Part shown: positions 43,742-52,737 of the stretch, piece by piece | Layout of the letters: every line of letters starts with the position of its first letter | How positions within the stretch are numbered: position 1 is the stretch's first letter | NCBI GenBank assembly: GCA_030374805.1 | Contig: JARGSG010000237.1 | Location: 212,246 to 276,245 of the forward strand | Direction: 5' to 3' | DNA length: 64,000 nt | From: Gracilaria gracilis | Lineage: Eukaryota; Rhodophyta; Florideophyceae; Gracilariales; Gracilariaceae | Notes under the pieces: model-generated | What the model saw: only the letters and a program-made list of their open reading frames with translations | Database searches by the model: none | What the model was told of the DNA's origin: nothing | Made by a program: the position numbers and the translations under genes

Positions 43742-44444
43742 AAGATGGGTATACAGAGTGATGCTTCCGTGAACTAGAGCGTTCAGTAGCAGAATATGAA
43801 TATCAATGACGAGATTGATCAGAGACGAAGAAGTAGATGGCTTTGGGGAAAAGAAGGATGGGGAAGATGTAAAAGCTGGAGAAGGCTGCGGAAGAAGCGA
43901 GGTGAAAAAAGGATGGATGACTCATTTGCACCCGTTGATCGTGGGTTGGTGGAAACCAGCAAATCGCAAGGAACCGCATGCAAGCTGAGATTATATCCAG
44001 ATCGAATTCTTTCTTAATGTTGCGAGCGTGTATTGGCTACCACCATGAAGATTGTGATCCACTGTCTTCGACATTGTGGAACACATGTCTCGATTGGAGC
44101 ACGGTTACGAGTGCGAGAAGATATTGAGAGTCACCGCACAAGAAAGAAAGAATAGACTGAAAGCCGTGGAGGCAAGTAAATCAGGTGCAGCAATGAGGCC
44201 TGATGCCTTTTCAACCGAAGTGGACACTCAAGAAATAAGCCTTCGAGACCATCTTCAAGACCATCTTCGAGAATTGGCATTGAACTTCAAGCTTGTGTAA
44301 ATCTGAGGAGGTGAGGGCAAAGAGGCTGCGTATCCGCAGCCTCCGTAGCCTGTCAGACGCAGAAGATAGTCACAGAATCACGCCAACACCTCCGGTGTCT
44401 GGTGTGGCGTGCGGTCACCACACCGTGAACCCGCTCACTCACGA

Positions 44445-44533
44445 GCGGTTATTGCTCAGTGGGTACCGTTGGTAACCGCCCCCATGCACTTTTTGGAGAG
44501 CCATGGGCCAGAGTTCAAGCTCTGGCTTTTTTT
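44445..44533 (+). ncRNA. Candidate RNA polymerase III transcript (tRNA-like promoter boxes)
   Basis: Box A-like TTGCTCAGTGGGT at 44452-44464, box B-like AGTTCAAGCTC at 44512-44522, then seven T at 44527-44533. Two hairpins: GCGGTTA/TAACCGC (44445-44451 with 44473-44479) and GCCAGAG/CTCTGGC (44507-44513 with 44520-44526). The acceptor stem of a tRNA cannot be formed, so it is not a canonical tRNA; tRNA-derived SINE or pseudogene possible. Confidence 0.3.
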
Positions 44534-44622
44534 ACTCCCCCCACTTCAGTACATCGTTTCTTTTTCTACCACTTGGCAAGATGATGATGTCCATGCGGTG
44601 GACGAGGACATGCTTTTCCCAT

Positions 44623-45640
44623 CCCGTATCGTCGCATGATGCTCTGTTCATGTTCGATGAGTGTAGAGTGAAGCTCATCGTTTATTGTAATGGAGACATT
44701 ATGGAAAGGTCTTCATTGGATTGAACTCCTTGCCAGCATCTCGTACACAGAGTAGATATTGAAGGACTTTGTGCAAGGAACTCAAACCAGATTTACATAT
44801 TTCATAAAGAGCGTATTATCTACATTAAGTCAGTCAATGTATAACTTTCTTGTTACTTTCTGTTATTCATCATTGCGTGCCGTTACTCCTATTCTTCAGT
44901 AACCACAACGCATCCTGGCTTCATCAACCACACTTACTCCTCGCCAATCGTCTCCACCACGATTTCAATTTCCCCACCAATTTCCTCACCGTTTGGGTAC
45001 TGCTTGGAGCACGCTTTCTTGCACAGATCTTCATGAACAGCTTTTATGAGCCGAGACACATGCGTCCTGCAACTCCCCCGCAGTCCCATACACCGGAAGA
45101 AGCTCTTCACGCAACCTTTGGAGGAATCCATACAACTTTCACAACGTGGTGGTGTCCACTTCTTTCGAAGCGTCACGGAATCTGATTGCACTTGGGAATG
45201 CACAGACTCCATGGCTTCTACCACGTCGTTCTTTTTCCCACGTCTCTGAAAAGGCGACATGTGCCTCGAACAAATGCGTACATAATGCAACGGTATTTCC
45301 TTTGCCACAATGGAAAGCACAGCTTGTGTCTGGTTCTTAATAGTACTTAAGCTGAAAAGACCACGGCCGTATTCAACCATTTTCGAGGCGGGATACATGA
45401 ACAACATGTTGCCTCTAACCTCCGTGTAGTACATCACCGATGAAGATGAGGAAAGGCTTATTGTAAGCCAAGCTGTTAGCTGAATGCTAAGATTCTGCAG
45501 CAGCTTCAGCGCTATGCGCGCTGTTCGGAAGTTATGATGGATGGACTTGACGAATGAAAGGGCGTTAAAAGTCATTGCAAGAAAAGGAACGACGACAAAG
45601 TTGACGAATAGCCGAAACGAAAGTGATTGGAGAAAACCAG
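44623..45640. repeat. Tandem duplication unit 2
   Basis: Second copy, about 2.6 kb from the first in the same orientation. The intervening 43741-44440 shows no supported gene. Confidence 0.8.
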
Positions 45641-45725
45641 CAGGAACCCAGAACCCAGACAGACAGAACCCAGGGAACAGAGAGAGAGAGAGAGGAGAGA
45701 GATAGACGATGAGCGAAGTATGCAA
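44934..45725 (-). CDS. Membrane protein of unknown family, tandem paralogue 2
   Basis: 263-residue frame, paralogous to 42336-43208. Shared core: hydrophobic segment ('LFVNFVVVPFLAMTFNALSF'), 'SVMYYTEVRGNMLFMYP', 'RGKKNDVVEAMESVHSQ', the Cys cluster 'RCESCMDSSKGC' and the acidic tail, which here has a three-residue insertion (GGE). The N-terminal 30 residues ('SLIVYLSPLSLSLFPGFCL') are unrelated to copy 1 and could act as a signal or anchor. The duplication also covers about 300 bp downstream of the stop. Function unknown. Confidence 0.6.
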   Translation of the reverse strand: MHTSLIVYLSPLSLSLFPGFCLSGFWVPAGFLQSLSFRLFVNFVVVPFLAMTFNALSFVKSIHHNFRTARIALKLLQNLSIQLTAWLTISLSSSSSVMYYTEVRGNMLFMYPASKMVEYGRGLFSLSTIKNQTQAVLSIVAKEIPLHYVRICSRHMSPFQRRGKKNDVVEAMESVHSQVQSDSVTLRKKWTPPRCESCMDSSKGCVKSFFRCMGLRGSCRTHVSRLIKAVHEDLCKKACSKQYPNGEEIGGEIEIVVETIGEE

Positions 45726-45788
45726 ACGTTAGGAGGGTTTCTAGAAGAGAGGTGAGAGAGCGAGCACGGGCGAGGGTGAAAGCATCAT

Positions 45789-46217
45789 TCACGCCCGGGC
45801 TTTTATACTCGTCAAAAACCAGCGAATCCAAGTAGCACCCTTCCTAGTTACCTGTACCCATAATCCTCCATACAATTCACCCACATGATGGGGGGTGAAT
45901 TGTACATCAGGTTGCGGCGAACCTGCCATGCAGATGCTCGATGCAATGAATTCCCTTTCCGGCATCTCAAGAACAATCTCAATTTCGTCATCATCTTCAC
46001 CGGCACATATATATGCATCCTGTACCGCCGTGATGACCACTGGGACTGGTGCACACCGTATCTTCGTACTTGTGAGCTGAAAGCTGAGCGTAGTACAGCA
46101 ATGATGGTTGATGCTCCTTGACCCACACTGCAAATGCAAAAGTTCAACACTGGAAAGCTTAGGTCTGAGTTTGGTGAAGGGTTGTATTGCAAGACTTGCA
46201 ATACAACCCTTCACCAA
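45789..46217 (-). CDS. Hypothetical protein, weak support
   Basis: 142-residue frame; the middle ('RCAPVPVVITAVQDAYICAG', then an acidic 'EDDDEIEIVLEMPE') is plausible coding, but the start lies inside a perfect palindrome. It lies 63 bp upstream of membrane paralogue 2 and could be part of its 5' end. No family recognised. Confidence 0.25.
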   Translation of the reverse strand: MVKGCIASLAIQPFTKLRPKLSSVELLHLQCGSRSINHHCCTTLSFQLTSTKIRCAPVPVVITAVQDAYICAGEDDDEIEIVLEMPEREFIASSICMAGSPQPDVQFTPHHVGELYGGLWVQVTRKGATWIRWFLTSIKARA

Positions 46218-46218
46218 A
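46170..46218. repeat. Perfect 24-bp-arm palindrome
   Basis: 46170-46193 (TTTGGTGAAGGG...GCAAG) is exactly inverted at 46195-46218 with a single A between. Such a perfect hairpin may be an element end or a rearrangement joint. Confidence 0.9.
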
Positions 46219-46505
46219 GTCAGTTCGCTTCCACAGCTTCTTTCTTGTAAGGTTAGTCAAGTGTGGTCATATCAAGTCAGGTCAAGTCAGTCCGCAATAG
46301 TCAACTTGAAGCATTCTGTCCCCTCCAAGCCGTCCTCGAGTCTACACCGTAGCCATGCTCTCGGTTGGGGGTGAGGATATAAAGACGTTGAGAGAACGCA
46401 AAGTAACAACATATATGAGAAATTCTCGCCCATCATGAAGCATCCGTACCCTGCTGGTTGTCAATCAGTCGTCTGTAAAAGCATTACAAAGAGTGACCCT
46501 TTTCA

Positions 46506-46535
46506 GTCAAGTCAAGTCAAGTCAAGTCAAGTACA
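46506..46535 (+). repeat. (GTCAA)6 microsatellite
   Basis: Six perfect units. Diverged GTCAA/GTCAG units also occur at 46255-46300. Confidence 0.95.
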
Positions 46536-46909
46536 TGTAGTTATTCATTTAGTGAGGTGGTCTACAAAAATGATCCGTATTGTTTGTTATCTTGCTTTCT
46601 CTTAGGTTAGCTTCGTCGCATTACCATGTAATGCAACCGAAATCATGCACTACATTCTGTGGCATCTGTGCCAGTCGCCATTTGCATCCGTTCCTCGTCA
46701 GTTCCTCAAAGCCCAAATCGCACAGCAGCGTTAAGCACCTTCTCCTCAACCCGCGATCCGTACCGTGCAGCAAACGCAGTGAAAGCCAACCGAGGTGATT
46801 TGGATGCAACGCTCAGTTTCCGCACATACTTGGGGCTGTTCACCAGTTGAAACACCCCGATTCACACCCTACCACCTTGCAGTATGACTTCATCATCATA
46901 GCTCGTCCA

Positions 46910-47914
46910 TCAAACCTCACGATGTGACCCGGTGTAGCACAGCTGCCATGCTCGTCGCACAGCACGGTGGCCCGAACGTGATTGTCGAACAACAACTGCT
47001 CCGACGACAAATGTTGCAGGTGATGTACGGCAATACACGACCGATTCGGACTCAGGACTTGGCTGTGGTTCCTCCGTTTCAGTCACTCCTTCTTGTCCCT
47101 GGTCATTGGGTAACAGCGTTGCGTCTACGGCGAGCGGCTGCTTCTCTGGCTGCGGTGACAGTTCGGGATCGAAATCATCGAGCGCTTCACTTGTTGATTC
47201 TGGAGATATTTCCGCATCGATATCGTCGAGCAGCTCGTCTGTTGGTTCTGGAGATATTTCCGCATCGATACCGTCGAGTAGCTCGTCTGTTGGTTCTGGA
47301 GATATTTGCACATCGATATCGTCAAGCAGTTCATCCGTTGGTAGTGGCGAAATTTCCGAGTCAGGATCATCAGGCTGTACTTGCAATGGTACTGAGGAGG
47401 TTTCACTTTCGGACATCATCGGGAAACAGCTGCATCGGGGGAGGTGAAGGTTCAGAATCGACGGAGCCGACCTGAAGGATATCGTCAGTGGTTTCGTCAT
47501 CTTCGCCAGCGTCCGTGCGCGTTATCTGTGGATTTCTATCAACAGCGACCACTGATATGCACCCACTGACACCGATGTCCAGCACCGACGCGCACACTTC
47601 GCCTGCTTCGTCACAGTCATCATCGGACTCACAGATCATGTCCGTGAGCTCAAGCTGTCCGCAAAAGCATTCTTCACGCCCGTCACAAGGACCAAAGGAA
47701 GAGGGGTCATCCCAGGGGTAAGTAGTAGCATGTTCGAGTTCCTCGACATTGCCAAAGCCGTGGTGCATGGGTCGCCGTTAAGGCCGGCGGATGCGGGCGC
47801 TGCGGCTGCGAAGGAGAACAAAAACGTGGAGACCAAGAGGAGGGCGACGGATACCCATTGTGGGAGAGGGGTAGAGCGTCTGGGAATGGGCTCTTCGTAT
47901 TCGAGGCGTGCCAT
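46910..47914 (-). CDS. Secreted or membrane-anchored Cys-rich protein with acidic 16-residue repeats
   Basis: Read from ATG 47914: a hydrophobic leader ('VSVALLLVSTFLFSFAAAA') follows a short charged N-terminus. Then, in another frame (about 47770-47403), comes a Cys-rich part ('CDGREECFCGQ', 'MICESDDDCDEAGEVC', 'GVSGCISV'). In the first frame again (about 47420-46910) come 4-5 repeats of the type E-ISPEPTDELLDDIDA. The two frame changes (about 47775 and 47415) must be introns or frameshifts; I could not place splice sites with confidence. The leader suggests export; the acidic Pro-rich repeats suggest an extended cell-wall or surface segment. No family recognised. Confidence 0.5.
47190..47345. 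repeat. 48-bp minisatellite within the secreted-protein gene
   Basis: Units of 48 bp (GAGATATTTCCGCATCGATA...) code the 16-residue acidic repeat. About three and a half close copies; the outer ones are more diverged. Confidence 0.8.
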
Positions 47915-49684
47915 CTTACTCTTACTCTTATAAGGTGCCGACGCAGGGAGGACGAAGGGACGACAGCCTTGAGGCAGGACGACAGCCTTGAGGCAGGACG
48001 ACGGCCTTGAAGGCAGGCGGGAGCGCGATGCGATGGGAACACTCGGAGCACACTGATACGCTCGCGGGGGCGGCGACGAAAAAGTGCGGCATCAGCGGCG
48101 GTTGTTGGAAAGGGCAGCACTTGCTGGCGTCTGCTGGCGGCCCAGAATGTGCTCGACGGCCTATGCTTACAGCTTACAGCGGTGGAGCACCGAAGAAATG
48201 CGTCACCGACAAGTTTCGTCGGAGGCTCCCTGATCTCCTTGAGCTCGCTGTGACGTCCATTGGAAGTGTCGAGACTCTCGTGTGCTGCACACTGACTTGA
48301 ACGTGAGCAGATGACACAGTTTGCGCCGCGCTGCATTTGTTCATCCATTCGAGCCGCGCTCTCATGGCGGTGAAAAACATTGCGAAGAACTTATGTTTTG
48401 GAAAGATAACTGTTTACATGGGCATTTCCAAAGGTATTCTACTACTGCAAACCGGTAGTACCTTGACCAGAAAGACAGGCCAACATCATGATCTTTGCAA
48501 CAACACTCCGCTCTCACCTTTCAATCGGTAGTTGGTAGTCAAGGGTTTGTGGTAAGTGATACGGAAAGGTGAACCGCGGATTGTTTTTGGTAGACCAACC
48601 TTAAAGCTCCGGCAGGTTTTTTATCCCGCCTGTATCTACTACATCCCAATTACGCTCAACAGGGTTGGCTCCTGCAGAGCGACCCCGCAACCTAAATTAA
48701 CATACACAGACAATCCAGAAAACTGCAGATCAGCCCAAACATCCTCCTCGTGCACTATTTTGCCCGGCCCGTATTTGTAACTGACTGACTACAGTTCATT
48801 TCTGGTGACTTTTTGACTGACTGACTACATATGGGAAGTTAAAGTCAAGTCATCGGTGTACAGCTGATTACAAGTAAGCCTGGTGGACGCGTGTAACACT
48901 GTAGACATAGTGTACGTCCCTAGCGCGCCTTCGCTCACCGCGATGCTAATGACATTAAATGTTCAAATTTTGATCGCTCGAACTGGAGAGCGATCAAAAA
49001 TGGTCTCTCCCCCAATCAAGGCAACAAAGGATCTGGGCAGCATGGCTGATACTCGTAGCCATTGCAATGTTCCTGACACCCCAGAAATCAGTACCACCGA
49101 AATCACAGCTCATTGTCTTATGAACAAGCACAAAGAGCAACAAAACCGGCGTCGAGCCAAAGCCAATGTTCGAGGTTTCCAGCACAAAAACATCTTTATG
49201 GAATACACTTGCCGCGATCTTTAAACAAAAACGTCTCAACCAGCAACATTATAAAACACTACCGCAATAACCATCACATTCTCTACCACAAACTGGTTTT
49301 AATCAATCAGAAAAACGCAACTGAAAAAGTAATTGAAGTTGCGATCACCCATAAAAACAAACGTTTGATACAAACCCAAAAAACCAACAGCATTTCTCGA
49401 TTTTTTCTAATAAAATCCTCTTCAACTGACATCGAATCTACGAAAAGGCAGCCAAGTCACGTCCGTCACATTTCAAACAGCAGGGCTCGAGCATTGTTTT
49501 TCGTTGTGTTCGCTTACCCAACAGAGACGCCGTTCACGCGTGTTTTGTTCGCTATACTACAAAGGTTAATGGATATATTTGGTGGTTTTGTGGCAGTTTT
49601 TAGAAAAGTATCAAATTCTTACGGTATTATTTGAGGTCTACACTGCTGGTGTGCCGAATATTGCGTCGGTTTGTGGTACATGCT
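47915..49684. other. Region without a supported gene
   Basis: Open frames (48007-48300, 48883-49224, 49113-49634) show no motif. Features: GACGACAGCCTTGAGGCAG repeats near 47962-48010, and a perfect 12-bp inverted repeat with 8-base loop at 48968-48999 (TTTTGATCGCTC). Right end is the target site of Gyp2. The last part may belong to the hAT element that Gyp2 entered, but no hAT similarity is visible left of 49684. Confidence 0.5.
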
Positions 49685-49689
49685 AGGAC

Positions 49690-50545
49690 TGTAGAGCAAT
49701 TGCCCTTGGCAGGGACTGAGGAGGATGCCACTCATATATCCGTTGTTATTTTCGGCTGAACTTCCTACTATTATGAAGTCTATTTGCCTATTTGGCCCGG
49801 ATTAGGGATCCGCCTATGAAGGGTAAAATTGGCGCAACACGTGTGTGCCCGCGCCCGATTACCGGATGCGCCGTTGCAAGTGTGCCACGGAGGTACACGT
49901 GGGTAGTGTTGGCTGGCGTGCCGGGTACTTAGATATTTTAGTGATATTTGTCAGCCGTATATAATTGGCGGCACTTGCCGCCACTGTACGGGAAGTAAAA
50001 CCTCAACGAGGCCTTGGCTCTAGCTTGAGTTCTGCTTGCGCACGGTCTTTCGCCCCATTCTCGGGGAATACCGCAGCTTATCCGGACAAGTTATCCACCT
50101 CCGTCACCGAGAAGCACCGATCCGTCGTTTACGGCCTCTTATTTATCATTCTTCCATACACTCTTTCTGTTTTCCCGTCTTACGGCTTCGTTACACTTCG
50201 CCCTGTTGTACAGGTTTGCCCCTTTTTTTCTCGTGATTATTCCCAGCTCTCGCGAGTCTGCGCTCCACAGTGCGGCTCATTTTGCTACCTTCTATCTCGT
50301 CCCTTTTTGCTACGGGATACGCCACACCCAGTGGAATCCATCCTGTTGGCACCCCGATTGCCACCCCCCAACCTCCGTCTGCAAGTCAGGAAGAGGCTGC
50401 CCGGAGTTACGCTCGGCACGTGTCGGCCTCATCGGAGGGTTCTGCCACTGCTCTGCCCCAATAAAGAGCAAGGCTGAACACCTTGGTTGCGTAGCCGCTG
50501 GCGCGGTTTGTGTTCTTTCCTTCCGTTCCCGGGCTTTGCCCCACA
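49690..50545 (+). repeat. Gyp2 5' LTR
   Basis: 856 bp, TGTAGAGCAATTG ... GCCCCACA. Contains TATATAATTG (49960-49969), a plausible core promoter. Confidence 0.95.
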
Positions 50546-50547
50546 AA

Positions 50548-50565
50548 TGGTCTCTCGACCTAGAA
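50548..50565 (+). promoter_or_regulatory. Primer binding site of Gyp2
   Basis: TGGTCTCTCGACCTAGAA, two bases after the LTR; one mismatch to the Gyp1 site. The same primer tRNA is implied. Confidence 0.75.
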
Positions 50566-50700
50566 ACGGCCTTTCTGGCCAACATTTTTTGTAGTGGAAA
50601 CTGGGTGCTGAATCCCTCTGCGTGGGGAGAATCGACTTTGCGCCATTGCTGTGGAAGCGGTAATCGTTCGTTTAAAACTTCCAATTGCCTTCGGCGGACA

Positions 50701-52735
50701 ATGACATCTCGCCGTAACAACGGTCGCTCGAAGGCTGGGTCTGCACCTGGCGCAATTGCCGGACAACCGGAATCATCTGGACTGGCTCAGAGCCTCCCGC
50801 CGTTACCAACGGATGTACTGAACGTCCCGGGTCATAACGCTCAAGCACCGGCTTCCCGGGGTCCCCATACCAACAATGGGGCCCCCACCAGCTCAAGGAC
50901 CGGCTAATTCCGCGCAAGCGGCTGAAGCCATGTCGTCGAGGTCCGACGAGTATACCCTCCGTGAATTAGAGGCACAAGTGCGCGTGATGCAGAACTCTCA
51001 CGTGGCTCTGATTCACGACATTACGAAACTCCGGCAACGGCTGTACGAAGCCGATGTTCGGGATGTTTCGCAAGACGTCCGTGTCTTACGGTCTGATGTC
51101 AACCAGATCATGGAAGACCGAAAGGAAATCGGCTGTCCTGCATGAGCAGGCAGCTGATCGTTTAAAAACCGCTTAGCAGCCCGTCTGGAGACGGTCGAGC
51201 ACACCATCATCCACGATGCTGTGGCGCCCGGCGTGCCGGTTTCCGAAGGTTCTCGGAAGTCGCACCGCTCCAAGGACCGCCATGCGGGGAAAGAAGAGAA
51301 AGGTTAAATTGGAACCTGATTCGTCCTCTTCTTCATCCTCTGAGTCTAATGCCCAAGTCAGGGATTCGTCAACCGATTCTTCGGAAAGTGAGGGCGAGCC
51401 CCCACGCTCTCGTGCTACCCGTTCCCGGGCCACCGAGGCCACGCAAGGCGTTGCCCGGAGCCGTTCTAAAGGACGAAAGCACCTTGGACTCAAGGAACTG
51501 AAGCCGACGAATTTATTGTATCGGAAGTTGCCGTCGTACCGATATTATCGGCTGGAAGACTCCAGTGGAGAAAGGACCCCCTCGCGGGGACTGGACGAGT
51601 GAAAGAGCACATTAAGAGGCTGGAGCTCACACTGAAGCCCAAAAAGTTCTCTGGGCAGGATCCAATCCTGGTGTTGGACTTTCTCGCCCGATATGTTGGG
51701 GAAGCCGATGTACTTCGGATGTCTGAGGCGCAAGCCTACATCGCACTGCCTTACTTTTTAAAAGGTATGGCCGAGTAGCAGTACAACTCGGTCCGCGGAT
51801 CGTCTCGTGCCCCCGAGGGAGGAGTGACCTGTTGGCCAGAGGCTGTACAGTACCTCCTGCGATCCTACGCTACAGGAAACGCAATTCAAGAGGCCATACT
51901 CGCATTGCGCGACACGAAGCAAGGACCGGAAGAGACGGAGACCGTTTTATTCTACACGGTTGAATAAGGCCTTTCACCGCTGTGGGAACGTCCTACTCCG
52001 CGGCCGAGCGATGTACCATGTTTGTGGATGGCTTGGTTCCTTCGATTAGGACTTTGGTAGCCCGTTATCGGGAGAACAAGCGCAAGATCTCCTACTTGGA
52101 GCTGGTTCAATTTTCCCAAGCTGAGGGTGATGCGGCACGGGCACGTGCCGGCATTAAGTCTCGCACACGCCACGTCTATTCCATCTGGAAGAGAGGGATT
52201 TATCACAGCACCAATCGAGAGGGGTTCAGCCCATGCTAACTACGACAACGTGCACCTAGTGCAGAGTGACCAATCTTTGGCAACGTCGGACCTGCCATCT
52301 ACGATGGGACCGACAACCGAAGATTCGGATGCTGCTCTGTACGCCGGTAATCATGTTCCGGCATTGCCAGTGCCGCACTCTGGCGGATACAGAAACTCCC
52401 GTCCCGGGTGGAGGGATCCCTACCCCCCGAGACAGGAGCGAAGGCCGCCCAATGCGGATTCTCTTCGCCAGCTCATATGCCATGTTTGTTTACAAACCTG
52501 GTCATATTGCCCCGAACTGTATGTTACCATTCAGGGAGATGGCAAAAATTTGTTCTCCATTATGAGTCGTTGGACGCCCGCCGAGCGGGAACGTGCTCCC
52601 GACAAATCGTACCTTCGTGCGAAGGCGGATACTCAGCCTGGAAAACAGGAATCTTCACCGCATCATGGTGAAGCAGCAGCCGCATCTGCGAGCCCAACGG
52701 TTCCGCAAAATAGCGGCGACGCTCAGAAAAACTGA
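50701..52735 (+). pseudogene. gag: Gyp2 gag with split zinc knuckle
   Basis: Starts at ATG 50701 ('MTSRRNNGRSKAG'). Shifts near 50890 into a coiled-coil stretch ('TLRELEAQVRVMQNSHVAL'), then a Ser/Arg-rich region (51290-51480). The gag core follows ('KKFSGQDPILVLDFLARYV', 'AIQEAILALRDTKQGPEE') with a TAG at 51776-51778, another shift near 51955 into 'MFVDGLVPSIRTLVARYRE', and a CCHC knuckle near 52475-52520 whose halves CHVC and GHIAPNC fall in different frames. At least four disruptions, so no gag protein can be made. Particle formation would have to come from another copy. Confidence 0.82.
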
Positions 52736-52737
52736 GC

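Noticed and set aside
44445-44533. Canonical tRNA gene
   Set aside because: No acceptor stem can be paired and the T-loop has six instead of seven bases.
49113-49634. 173-residue frame upstream of Gyp2
   Set aside because: AT-rich, Lys/Asn-rich composition of chance frames; no similarity recognised.
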